Shown here piece by piece: positions 30,039 to 42,726 of a DNA stretch of 64,000 nucleotides (the stretch's first letter is position 1; the number at the start of each line of letters is the position of its first letter). Source of the stretch: Diospyros lotus (taxonomy: Eukaryota; Streptophyta; Magnoliopsida; Ericales; Ebenaceae); assembly GCF_014633365.1 (NCBI RefSeq), contig NC_068340.1:37596328-37660327 (forward strand), given 5' to 3'. Position numbers and translations under genes: made by a program. The notes under the pieces are model-generated. The model was not told where the DNA came from, made no database searches, and saw only the letters and a program-made list of their open reading frames with translations.

Positions 30039-33000
30039 CAAGGTCCATAATAATAATAATTAATGTTATTTATGTAAAATTTGTTCTTAATTAGTTATAC
30101 TTAAAACTCATCCTTAATTGGGCGACTTAGACTGCGTTAACAATAAACAATCTATCTGTATAAATTATAATTATTATTACATTAATAAGTCACTTCCACT
30201 CTCCCAACAAAACAAAATTATTTCAAAACATGCAATTTTAATTAAAATAAACAACACATCATGATGCAAGGCAAGGATAAACTTGCAACCATATCATGAC
30301 GAATAAAATTGTTTTGTAATTAAAATTAATGATACTGACTAAGATTACAATAAACAATCTTAGGGGCGTGACAAGGGTGTCCTGAAGAAATGATAATGTC
30401 TGTGTCAAAGAGTGTTACTTGCTGCTGCTACTAATGATAGTTATTATTTGCAAAAGCAATCATATGATATGAAATTATATATATGATTTCTTGAGTTTTG
30501 AGTTGTGGGATTCCATAATTTGGAGGAGGAGGAGGAGGAGGAGGTGGGGCTCCACCACGAGGGAAGCACGTGACCATTCACATCATTGTATCCTTGTAGG
30601 CTTATCCCCAATGCATCTTGCATGCTTAGGTTAGTTCTGGCCATTCAAACCTCTCTCTTTTAAGATGTTTCTGAATTATCAGTAGCTGCCAATAGTTTCT
30701 TTATTTCTTGCAGTGCTACGCTAGTTGATAGCCACACTTTCTCTTTGCTGCTTATATCATAATAATAAAAATTAAAAATTATTTTATTTTATACTACCTC
30801 GGTGAGGTGATATGCTCATATGGGTGGCTCCATCACTTTCCCTACCTCTGGAATTTAAAATTTAAATATAAGAAGAAGTTTGATTATTATTATTATTATA
30901 GATATATGAATAATAAACCTTTAACACTGTATATTATAATAATAAAGTTAAAATGACAGACCCATCTTTCTGACATTAATTATAATTTAAATTAAATATT
31001 TTTTTTATTATTGAGAAAGAGCTCTCATGGTTATGGACTTATGGTCACACTTTAACTTATATTGCTCCACTCTCTTTTTTATTTAACAAAAATAAATAAC
31101 ATAAATTATTTTATTAAGATAAATTATTCGGAGACCTCTAGCTTGTTTAAGTCATGTGAATTGAAGTCCCCTTTGGTTTAAAATTAGTCCACATTTGTGT
31201 GAAAACCCTTTCTATTACAAATGGTATCAATTAATTAAGTTTAAATAAAAAAAATTAACCTAATTAGACCCTAATTCAATATTAATTAAAAAATTCAAAA
31301 TGGTTGTTGAAGAAGGAGTGCAATGAAGAAGAAGAAGAAGAAGAAAAGATCCGAAAGCAAAAAGTAAAAAAGAAATTTGATCAAGTACGTTTTATTTACT
31401 AAACGGATTTATTATTCTCCCCCAATTCTCTCTCTCTTTCTCTCTCTTAGCAGTGGCAACTGCAACCATTGCCAATGGTTCTAGTCCATCAAGATAACTT
31501 TTTTTAATTTTTGTTTATTTTTATTTTTAATTAATTTAATTTAATTAAAATTTAACTAACATTGTTAGGGCAGAAGAGCATCCACGTAAAAATATATAAA
31601 TCACATGGATTTTTTAAAATTATTTTTAAATTATAATGTATCTATGTGCAAATGATTCAAATTTTAAGGTTGTGGGTGTAATTTATTCTAAAAACTAATG
31701 TCAAGAGAACCAAATTCACCTGTTCAATCAGGAAAAAAAAAAAAAAAAAATTAACCTGGTTAGAAGCAAAAAAATTGCCCCATTACACAATGAAAATATT
31801 TATAATGATATATAATTTTGATATTATTGATGTATGACCATTTTTTTAATTATTGATTTTTAATATAATGCTACTTTCATCCCGATTTAAAGCAAATAAA
31901 TCCTCTTCCATTTTTAGTTCAATGTCTCGTTTGAATTTTAAAACATTGCTAAAACAAATCTCAATGCAAAAATAATAATAGTAATAGGATAAAGAAAATA
32001 TTACATATAACTATGTCTCACTTTATATATTGAGATTTGAGAATGCCTTTCTTGATATTTAGAATGTGAGATATTTAAAACACAGTTATCAATACCATAT
32101 ATAGTGTAAAACGATATGTCTAATACCATTTTAGTCCAGATACTGGACAATATTGATCGGTATTAACTGAAACTTAAGATACCAAGTGCAGTCCAATACT
32201 AATTTCCAAGCAATTATTTTTCTTCCAAGATAATTTTTTATTTTTTATTTTTCATAAGTTACCTTTTATTCTCACTTAGCAAAGACAAAGAATCAAAACT
32301 CTAAACTGGTCTCAAAACTGTGCAAAAAATGAAAATATTATGTTTTTAGTTTTGTTATTTTGTTTAGATTATATATCGTTTATGTGAGGTTTTATTAAAA
32401 AATTTATTATGTTTATATATTTTATCATTTATATTATTAATGTATTATAAATTCAAAATGATGTTTTGACATCGCCTCATACTGATATCATCCTACCATA
32501 TCAATAAGATATTCACAATTATGATTTGAAACATGGAAATAGGATCAAATGCTCACTTCAAACTATAGCTCTATCTATTTTGAAGGATTATAGCCATGCA
32601 CTTGTCCTTTTAGCATAATTTGAGGATAAAAAGGCCTAATTTTTGAGTGATAAAAAACATTTGTCACATGTGAACATTTGTTGAAAAGAGGAACATAGAC
32701 AAGATGTGTAGAAAGAAATGCCCAAACTTTGACAACAATGCACTACTATTCCTGTCTACTTCACCTTTGTCCTCTTTGTTGGACCTTCCTCTGCTCCACT
32801 TGAAGATGTTGCGCAAACCAAACTCAAGTGAAACTTCTTAAATTTGTTTCTCCTCTTGCTTGCCATTTCAACTCAATTTTGGGACCATAAACTCGTATCT
32901 CCTACTTCTTGCTCATATCGACTCCTTTGTCACCGTTATTGCTAAAATTAACACTAATTCATGCACTGTATTTTATACATCTTACTAAACTTAAAATAGG

Positions 33001-34426
33001 CGTTTTTTGTACACAAAAACTTTTCTTTTTTCAAGAGTTAAAAACAAAGTTATCTTTGTGCGCAACCTTAAGTTATTTTCACAACTCAATAGGGCAAGGG
33101 TAAGGTGAAATTATATGTGGCCAAAACTATGGACAGATTTTTCATGAATATATGGCAGCGTAGCAGGAGTCAAGCTTGAACTGGGGCTAGAAGTCTCTAG
33201 AGTTCAAATGTCATGCTTTTCATAGGATTTGAGAAGCTATTCATCATGCTTAAGAGAGATTTAGGAATAAAAAAGGCTGATAATGTTGTCATGCATGCCC
33301 AACAAGAGCAGTGAAGTACTAAAAACTTACCCTACTTATAAACCTAGCCTCATGGGTGGGATAAGAATTGAGTGAGGCTCATTCTATACATATGGTCTCT
33401 TCTCTTGACATTGATGGATTAAAGTTCCTATATATGTATCACTGCCAACACTGAAAATGAAACGAAAAAAACAAAGAGAACTGAGTTTGATATTAAGTAT
33501 ATGTGAAAGGGATATAGAGGCACCGAAACAAACGAGAGCAGGCAGGCAAAGGTTTGTTCCATACAGAGTGTCGGGAAAATTCAGCCTAAGATGGTTACAA
33601 ATATGTCCGAAGACATTATTGAACAATCCAAATAACTTCTCGATGCCATTCTTAAACTTGTCCCAGCAGCAATGCTTTCGGCTGAGCTGTTCTGGCTTTA
33701 GCCATATTCGGGGAAACAGAAAATAGAAACACAAAACCTATCGGTGCCGACCGTTCTGATAAAATATCAATTGTGTCTGATATAAATTAGTTAAATATGA
33801 GTTCTCAATAAATATCTTAAAAGGGGCACTTGACGCACAAGGTTTTCTATTTTGTGATGGTCGGGAGATGGTTATTTGTGAATGTAAAAATATTTTTACA
33901 ATTCACATCTATCACTCTCCAATCACAAATGAGTAATCTTATTACGACTAATGATTAAGTCTCATTATATCATGAACTAATTTTACAGTGATTAAATTCT
34001 ATGCAGACGCCACGCAGACATGATGCAGGGACATGAGATCAGCGGCTACATGGCATAACTATCTGGACATACCAAGACTAAACACCATGGATGCGCCATG
34101 CAAGCCTTACTCGATTGGTTGCACACGCAAACCTGACTTGGACTTGGACTTGGACATGTCATCTCCTCACGCTTGCATGGCATCCGAGGATGTAGAACTC
34201 CACTTTTCTCTCATTTTAGTCATCCTCTCTAGTTCTCTAATAAGCTAATAATCTTTTAGAGTTTCTCTATCTAAGAAAGTGATCTTGATTATTTCTAAGA
34301 AGCTAACTAGCTTTTTAAAGTTCAATCCAAAAGCACACACAAGAGAGGGTTTGATTCAACCTAAGTGCCCCACGACCAACTTGGTGGGAGGTCGTAACGT
34401 CGGGCGCCTAAAAGATCGAGATCGTG
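30039..34426. other. Long gene-free AT-rich region
   Basis: No gene was supported. It contains a GGA triplet run near 30522-30545, GAA triplets near 31327-31345, an A18 run at about 31733-31750 and many AT-rich tracts. A weakly coding-like ORF pair occurs at 33384-33734 without identifiable homology. From about 34010 to 34426 the sequence becomes GC-richer with paired blocks (cgaccaacttggtgggaggtcg is a stem-loop near 34373), resembling the end of an LTR, but ends were not defined. Confidence 0.45.
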
Positions 34427-34586
34427 ACATGATGCCTTTCAATAAAACAACAACAACAACAACATATCCAGCCTTTATCCCACTATGTGGGATCGGCTAC
34501 ATGAATTCTAGACTTCCATGTATTTCTATCTTTTGTCATATCTTCATTGAGATCCATACATTTCATATCAAACTTTAATGTCTCAC

Positions 34587-37500
34587 TCAAAGTCTTCTTA
34601 GGTCTGCCTCTACCTTTTTTTTGATTAATTGTTCCATTTCATCAACTCTTCTCACAGGAGCGTCTCTTGGTCTTCTTCTCACATGACCAAACCATCTTAG
34701 TCTAGTCTCTCTCATTTTCTCCTCTATTGGCACTACTCTTATCTTATTACGAATAACTTCATTTCTAATTTTATCTTTTCTTGTATGGCCGCACATCCAT
34801 CTTAACATCCCCATCTCCGCTACACTCGTCTTTTGCTCATGTTGGTATTTGACTGCCCAACATTTTGAGCTGTACAACAAAACTGGTCTTATAGCTGTCC
34901 TATAGAATTTTTCTTTCAATTTTAATGGGATTTTATCATCACATAACACCCCCGATGCATTTCTCCATTTTAGCCAACCTGCCTTAATTCTATGTGTGAC
35001 ATCCTCGTGAATTTCTCCATCTTTTTGAATCACTGATCCCAAATATCAAAAATGGTCTTTTCTTTGTAAGATTTGGTCTTCCAATTTTATTATAACATCC
35101 TCCACTCTTGCATTCTTACTAAATTTACATTCCATATATTCTGTTTTCTTTCTGCTTAATTTAAATCCCTTAGATTCTAAATTGTTTCTCCATAACTTAA
35201 GCTTAGTGTTCACTCTTTCTTTTGTTTCATCCACTAACACTATGTCGTCTACAAATAGCATACACCATGGCACATCTATCTGAATATTTTTAGTGAGTTT
35301 ATCCATTACTAAAGCAAATAAGTATGGACTTAGTACAGAACCTTGATGCAATCCTATTGTAATTTTAAACGGTTCAGTATCCCCTCCGCATGTTCTGACC
35401 CTTGTCTCTGCACCATGATACATGTCCTTAAGGGCTTGTATATAGGCTATTCGGACTCCTTTCTTCTCTAAAACCCTTCATAATACTTCTCTAGGGACCC
35501 TATCATAGGCCTTTTCTAGATCTATAAACACCATATGTAGGTCCTTCTGATGATCCCGATACCTTTCCATTAGGCGTCTCAGTAGGTATATAGCTTCCAT
35601 TGTTGACCTACCGGGTATGAAACCAAACTGATTTTCTGAGACCTCTGTTTCTCTTCTGAGCCTCTGCTCTATTACTCTCTCCCAGAGTTTCATGGTATGG
35701 CTCATTAACTTAATTCCTCTGTAATTTTCACAGTTTTGAACATCTCCTTTGTTCTTATATATAGGGACCAAAGTACTCTTCCTCTACTCATCTGGCATCT
35801 TTTTTGATTTAAGAATTGCGTTAAATAATTTCGTTAGGCAGGAGATACCCTCTTCTCCCATGCATTTCCATGCTTCTATTGGTATATTATCTGGTTCCAC
35901 CGCCTTATGATTTTTCATCTTTTTTAATGCTTGCCTTATTTCATTTGGACTTATGCGTTGATAAAATGTATAGCTCACGTTCCCTTCGGAGTTACTAAGA
36001 TGTCCCAACCTAACTCTTGTGTCACCATCATCATTGAATAATTTTGTGAAATACTCCTTCCATCTCTCCTTAATCGCTCCCTTATTCACTAATACATTTT
36101 GATTTTCATCTTTTATGCATTTCACTTGACTTAAATCCCTTGTTTTTCTTTCTCTTGCTTTAACTAATTTATATATATCCCTTTCTTCATCTTTTGTATC
36201 AAGTCGTTTATATAGATTCTCGTATGCTTTTGACCTTGCTTCACTAACAGCTTTTTTTGCTGCCTTTTTTTATTTTTTATAATTTTTTTGATTTTCTTCA
36301 TTGTTGCACTGATATACAGCCTTATAGCAATTTTTCTTATTTTTAATTTTCAATTGCACTTCTTTATTCCACCACCAAGATTCCTTAAGGTTAGAGGCTC
36401 TCCCATTTGTCTCTCCAAGCACTACCTTTGCTGTGTTTCTCAGGGCATTAGCCATTTCTCTCCACATTTGATTTGTCTGTCTTTCTCCATTCCATTCTCT
36501 TCTACCCCTTAATTTTTCTTTGAAGATTAGTTGTTTCTCCCCTTTTAAATCCCACCACCTGATTCTTGGATTTTGTTTTATGTGATTTTTTTTCTTCCAA
36601 TTTCTTACTTGGACGTCAAGTACTAAAAGTCTATGTTGAATAGTCAAACACTCTTCTGGTATCACCTTACAATCCCTACAACATACCCGGTCCTCTTGTC
36701 TCATGAGGAAGTAATCTATTTGGGTGCTTAATGTGACATTTTTATATGTGATTAAGTGTTCGTCCCGTTTTTTGAACCTAGTATTGGTTATGATGAGCCC
36801 ATATGCCATTGCAAAATCTAGAATAGACTTACCCTCATTATTAATTTCCCCGAATCCATACCCTTCATGTACCTCTCTATAGTCGTTTCCGTCTCTACCC
36901 ACATGACCATTTAAGTCACCTCCTATAATCACTTTCTCTCCTCTTGGTATCATTTGTATGAGTCCCTCTAGGTCCTCCCAGAATTTTGCTTTTATCTCCT
37001 CACCTAACCCCGCCTGTGGTGCATATGTACTAAAGATATTCATAGTCATTCTTCCTAGAATAACCTTCATCATAATAATCATATCCCCTATTCTTTTTAC
37101 ATCCATTACCTCATCTACTAAGCTTTTATCCATAATGATCCTCACTCCATTTTATGTTCGATCATTTTCTGTGTACCATATTTTATATCCATTTTCTGAC
37201 AAAGTTTTTGCTTTTTTCCCTACCCATCTCGTCTCTTGAAGGCACATAATATTAATCTTTCTCCTAATCATCACATCTACCACTTCCATAGCTTTGCCTG
37301 TTAATGTTCCTATGTTCCATGATCCAATCCTTAATCTATGATTTTGTTTTTGGCTTTGACTTTGAATTTGATTTTGTTTTTGATTTTGATTTTGTTTTTG
37401 GTTTTGGTTTTAATTTTGATTTTGTTTTTGGTTTTGATTTTGATTTTGATTTTGATGTTGGACTAACTTCTTTACCCACATCCATCCAAGCAAATGCGAA

Positions 37501-37643
37501 AACTCTTGCTCATTTGTCACTACATCCGGGCGCCGATGCAGCAGCCCTAGCTCACTTGACACTACACGCGGGCAGTGTAGCGCGTCGCTATGAAGGGTTA
37601 CGCCTATGCCCAAACGTTTTTTCATAATTTGTCTAGAGTTCAT
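34587..37643 (-). pseudogene. LINE ORF: endonuclease-reverse transcriptase, interrupted
   Basis: Frames in order from the 5' end: a 77-residue N-terminal part ending in a QNQNQNQKQ repeat (37410-37643), then endonuclease (36270-37145) with IFSTYAPQ, IIGGDLNGHVG and TQIDYFLMR, then a linker/RT N-terminal frame (35784-36125). RT follows at 35478-35771 ([36 protein letters not shown]) and 35046-35423 with the catalytic box FVDDIV in place of the usual FADD. The C-terminal part is 34587-35042 ([23 protein letters not shown]). At least five stops or frame changes separate these, including a TAA about two codons upstream of 37145. Confidence 0.88.
37370..37460. repeat. Hexamer-like (TTTTGA/TTTTTG) repeat in the LINE 5' part
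   Basis: Tandem variants of ttttgatttt and ttttggtttt produce the Gln/Asn/Lys-rich tract of the LINE N-terminal frame on the minus strand. Confidence 0.8.
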
Positions 37644-37769
37644 GTTTTGGATCCGACTAAGTTTTACGTTGGTTGTCGGCTACCTAACACAACCCTCCTC
37701 CTTTATCCGGGTTTGGGACCGACAGTGGATAACATCTCCAGGCGGAGTTACATGATGCCTTTCAATAAA

Positions 37770-40649
37770 TGGCTTAAAATTAAAAAGAACATATGAAACT
37801 GCATATAAAACTCTCATTCTATACATAAAAAGTTGTATATTAATTTGCAGACATATTTTTACACAAATAAATGATAAAATTATTTAAAATTTTAGCATTA
37901 AGTTGTATCCACCGATGTTTGGGCGTGCAACTTAGAGGAGCCTACACTTGAATGCATAGTCATGTAAAATAAAATTGCACCCTTGACTATGACATTTTTA
38001 TCATATAAAGATCACTGTAAATTTAGAATGATTCAACAGCTTTCTTCTTTTAAACAAAATGATCACTTTTAGTTCACTGTCAACGAGTTGAGGCCACTAA
38101 ATTACCAGACCATGTTGGGTCGGCAGCCTTAAGGCTCGCAGCGGCGAGGGCTGGAACATGCAACACTGCAGTACCAATTCTTCCCCCCTTCCGCCAAGCT
38201 CCAAGCCGAAAGGCAATACAATTTAAGACCATTATATAATGAGGGATTAGCCTCACCACCCACAAAACTCTCAATTTATCTGTTTTCTTGCTCTTTGTGT
38301 CTCTCATAGACAAACAGACTTTACTGATGAAGAGTTCAATAACTTCGACATTTTAGCTTGGTTTGAAACAGCACAAGAAGTGATTGACTCTTACCTACGT
38401 CTTTCAAGGATTCCTGCAAAGTTGTGTTGTTCTTCTGAAGTGATCTCTTCCTCCTAGCTTCCTTAGATGCTGATTCTTTGTTTATGGATTTGTCTCACTA
38501 TTTCCACTAATAATCTTTCTCTCAATTGTTTAGCAAGGATAGAGTAGATGTAGAAAACCAAGCACAAAATACCAAATTTCTCAATGATTTAAGAAATTCC
38601 AAAGAAGAAAGTATTGACTCCCATCCACACTAATTAAATTTTATACACTTTCAATTTTTTATATTGTAAGTTATATGCTTTTTATTTGTAAAATTTTTTA
38701 CACTAAAAAAAGACGTTGATGTTTTATTCAATATAAGTTTATTGTTGAATTTTTAGTGTACTATTTGAAGTCTTATTTAAAATTATAATTATACTTTTAA
38801 CTCTTTATTTGTCAACATATGTTGACACAATGAAAATAATTTGGATATTGTTCAATATATAGTAATATTTCAATGTATTATTTCAAATATTATACACTTA
38901 AAATTGTAACTTTGTAATTTAATTTTTCAATTTCAAAGTAAAAAAGCCCAGAAGTCCAGCTAGCACGACAGTACGACTGTTTGCAAGCGGGCTAACCTGG
39001 CAAGGCCCATCTAGACTGAGTCCTATTGGTAGTGTTGGGCCGGTCCCCCACATTGTTGGGCACGGTCTATATAGTACAGGCCCACCGACCCATTGGACAT
39101 GTCTAGGGAACAACTCATTTAACATGTCTAGACTTGATAACATCTTCATGATACCTAATTTTATTTCATTTCTCGGTTCAAAAATAATGAAATTTGCCTT
39201 CAAAATTTGAAGATATTTATCCATATGCAACCTCTTTGAGCTATAGCTATTCCATTTCAACATGGAAAATAGTCCTGTTTCATTTGAGGGGAAGGTTGAG
39301 AAGCACTTCTTCCGTTTCACATGTCAAAAAGATTCAGTGCACGTTTCACCAATTTAGTATTTATCAATAGAAGGGCTTTGTTCTGATTTTCAGTATCATG
39401 ATATAATAAATATGTTTTAACTATAGGACACATGATTAAAAAAAAACATTTATAAGAAAAACAATTTCCTTTTGTGCTTGTATGGATTTGAATTTCCCTT
39501 CCCACCTAGATTCAAAGCACTTAAAACCTAATTCCTGTCAAATTTTGAAAATTTATTCAAGAGAAAATAATTTGGAAATACATTTTTTATTCAGATAGCT
39601 GATACTTCTCTAATTGATTTGGGAAAGTTTCTTCTCTTCTAAATTCCTGATCATGCAAGTGTCATAAACAATCAACTAAGCTAAAACCAATTCTGATTCC
39701 AACAGTTGAATCACTACTCAAAACTTGAACCTAGTGTTTGTCCCCAGCAATGATTTAGAATGAGGATGACAATATTGATAAAAATGTATATGCGACTGAG
39801 TGGCGAGAAGACTAACCAATGAGAGATAAAGGAACAGGACAATGAAGCAAGCAATTCAAGAGCCACAATCGAAGGAGACCTTCAATTCTCGCCCATGCAT
39901 TGAAGGCTTGAAGCAACGACGAGAATATAGAGATGAACTAAAGGATCAATAGCGACTTACTTGTATTCCTGAACAGAAAGATTGGCATCAGATCAGAAGA
40001 ATTTACCGGGCGCGGGATCTAGGTTTTGAGCAACGGATGATTCAGCTCCACGAATCAAGAACAGGGAAGCAACTTATCAGCCGCAGTTACAGGCCCAACA
40101 ACCTATATGAGGTTACGAGGCTCGCCCAGCCCAAAACAAAGGGAAGCAACCAAACGAGCCTCAATAAATCTAACAGTTGAGGAACACACGTGGGCTGAGG
40201 AAGCAAGCTCGGTTAGGCTCCAATCCATGCCTCAGCTTAAACCCATGAAGTTAGGTATTAACAAGTTAGGCTCCAATAAAAATAAATTGTACTAAGCTTT
40301 AATGACAGTGTCATAAATTGCTTCGCTTTTAATTTTACTTTAGCATGGTGAACAACCCGCCAAATAATGACCGGTAGAGCAAAATTGTTTACAAGAGTTA
40401 AAAAGATATGATTTTTTTTTTTTTAATAGATAAACATAACACTACTATCAGGCTACAACCATAAAGACAAATAGGATTGACAAAACAACCCAAACATGCA
40501 AGGGCCCGCCGAACCCATCTTGGTTAGGGCTAGGGGCAACAACCCTTGGTCTAGGTAGGGTTTAGGCATGTGTATTTTTTTGGCTATTTTCAATTAGGGT
40601 TGGGGCAATGATGGTATGTAACATTCCTATCCTAACCCAACTCCAATAC

Positions 40650-40683
<34 letters not shown>

Positions 40684-42583
40684 TTACATGTAAAATATTA
40701 TCCATTTTATTAATAAAAGCAAATAGGTCATTTTAAGTTTATGAAACTTTATTAATAAAATGAATTCCAAAATATTCTTTGGCATTTTACTTAAAAAATT
40801 ATGTGAACAAGATTTGGAATGCATTTTTTTTTATTTGTATATATCTAACACGGGATATATTGTGCTTGATTTGAATTCAATGGTCATATTTGACATTTTT
40901 GATAGATGTGCTTGTTTTTTATATTGTAAACATTATGTTATACTTGGTTGGAATTTAGGAATAGTGATTTGATTGATCACTTTGATTGAAAACCATGTTG
41001 TACTTATTTGGTCCGTTTAAAATTTATTTGTAAATATAAAGTTTTTATGCTTTTAATATAGGACTAATTATGAAAATAATTTAATTTTTTTAACGAATTT
41101 ATAATTTTATCCAATCATTTCAATTTTGATAATTAGATCAAAATTACTTCACTTTGGTGTAATTTTTATCCAACATGTAAAATCGATTTAGAAAAAATGT
41201 GTTTATACTAATTTGTCACAACGGATGTCATATAATAATAACATTTATGAGATCCATATATGCACATAAGTAAGAAAATATATAATTTGTGGCACATAAT
41301 TTATTTATTTTTTATAAGTTAGATTTTTTTTCTTTATAAATATATATATCTCACAAATATTATTATTATATAACATTTTTTGTCAGTATGAAGATATTTT
41401 TTTTAAATTAATTTTACATATTTGATAAAATTACACTTAATGGAGTTAATTCGGGCTAATTGTCAAAATTGAAAAAATTTGATAAAATTATAAATTTAGG
41501 AAAAATATTGAATTATTTTTATGATTAATCTTTAATATATATATTTAAAATTAAAAAGATAATTATACAAGTATATTGTTAATAAAATTTTAAAAATTTA
41601 ATTACATGGGGTCGGGGTTGGGGCACCCTGTCCGTGGCCCGCTCCCTATTGGGGTGGGGATGGGTTGAAAACCCCTACCCCATCAGGGTGGAAGGCGGGG
41701 TACGGGGGGGGGGGGGGGGAAGAAATAAGGACTCAGGGTAAAGGATGGGAATGCGTATGCCCCACTTGCACTTATTCAAATTCAGACAATTCTTGATCAA
41801 TGAATGGTACACAATTCTTGATTAATGAATCATCATTCAATTCAACTTTAACATCATCAAACTTTTAGGTAGGGACAACAAATGAACAAATCTACTTTTA
41901 CCTTTATTAGTCTATTTTTTTCTTTTTCTAATATATTTGTACTCATCATATAATATATTTTGTCTTTCGTCCTTGTATCTATTAAATTAAAGTTAAAAGA
42001 AAAATATATATATATTAAAATTTATCTTAAATTTTCAATCAAAATTTAACACATGTGATAAATTTTAATATATATATATAAATATAGGTACGGGTCAAAG
42101 ACACCTCTTATGACTGACTGGTATTCACAAGGTGAAATAAATTCAATTCCGTAGCTTTCCTAGTTTATCAAATATACGTCAAATTGAGTAGAAATTGCCA
42201 TTCCCAATTGAGCAGTCGATGTTTTCATAAGGTCGCCGGCAGAGGCAGCCAAGTTGTTAAGAGAGAACAGAAAGTCCACAAGCCGCCAAATTCTGGGCCG
42301 TCTTCAATGATGTTATAAGCAACTAATATTCATAATTACCAACTGTTTGCTTTTGCAAACCCTAACACGGCGCTTGAGAATCGTCACGCCCGCCAGCCAC
42401 AACTGATATCGTGATGATTTTGGCGCGTTCCTGGCTCGGTAAAACCGTGTTCCGGTAGTGCTTCGTCTCCCACCTCGATCTCGACCAACTAATTGGCGAA
42501 TCACAGCGAAAAGCGGACAACTAATTAGTGCCGCTGCTACATTGGCCAAATCTCGATCGAGATTTCATCGAGATTTGGGGAAA
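37770..42583. other. Gene-free region with repeat-like tracts
   Basis: No gene was supported. 38919-39110 has gggccggtccc/gcccaccgaccca-type composition typical of non-autonomous transposons. 40480-40640 and 41610-41770 are ggttgggg/ggggtggg-biased blocks with a (TA)n run (about 40651-40680) and G16 at 41704-41719 between and beside AT-rich DNA. 40005-40260 is GC-richer without a convincing ORF. 42230-42583 looks like the promoter and leader of the possible exon that follows. Confidence 0.4.
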
Positions 42584-42726
42584 ATGACAGGCGCTGATTC
42601 CGACTCAATTAGGTCTGGATCGCTTTTGGAGCCACGATTGTTGCTAATGGTCGAGAAGCTCGCGGGTAATGACGTGACTGTGAGGGGAGATGTTGGTTCG
42701 GTAGGGACGGCCACCACACTCCTCAG
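42584..42726 (+). CDS. Possible first coding exon of an unidentified gene
   Basis: An ATG at 42584 (gggaaaATGAC, a reasonable plant context) opens about 48 codons of unbiased composition (MTGADSDSIRSGSLLEPRLL..., ending GTATTLLR) up to a good donor, CTCAG|GTGAAT at 42726. The ~350 bp upstream are GC-richer than the surroundings, as in a plant 5' leader. I do not recognise the protein. A further coding-like stretch with a donor-like end occurs at about 43922-44000 (VEEGLKDEGDAWIPEG), but phase and acceptor could not be established. It may be a real small gene, a degraded gene or chance. Confidence 0.3.

Larger units (their letters stand above)
34447..37749 (-). mobile_element. Full-length RTE-clade LINE, decayed
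   Basis: The 3303-bp element is flanked by a perfect 20-bp target duplication ACATGATGCCTTTCAATAAA (34427-34446 and 37750-37769). Read on the minus strand it begins near 37749 and ends with a (GTT)n tail at 34447, the tail type of plant RTE LINEs. It encodes an apurinic-type endonuclease followed by reverse transcriptase, with no RNase H seen. Several in-frame stops make it inactive. The tail and the conserved tagtgggataaaggc-type 3' end recur in three other copies or pieces in this window. Confidence 0.93.

Noticed and set aside
30444..30644. 66-residue minus-strand ORF with a Ser run
   Set aside because: The Ser run comes from a GGA triplet repeat; no homology recognised, short, isolated.
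33384..33734. Overlapping ORFs on both strands (116 aa minus, 89 aa plus)
   Set aside because: Somewhat coding-like composition on the minus strand, but no identifiable family, start context or splice partners.
38310..38480. Translation containing NFDILAWF, similar to a hAT C-terminal motif
   Set aside because: Only one short match, stops follow at once and no other transposase segments or ends were found nearby.
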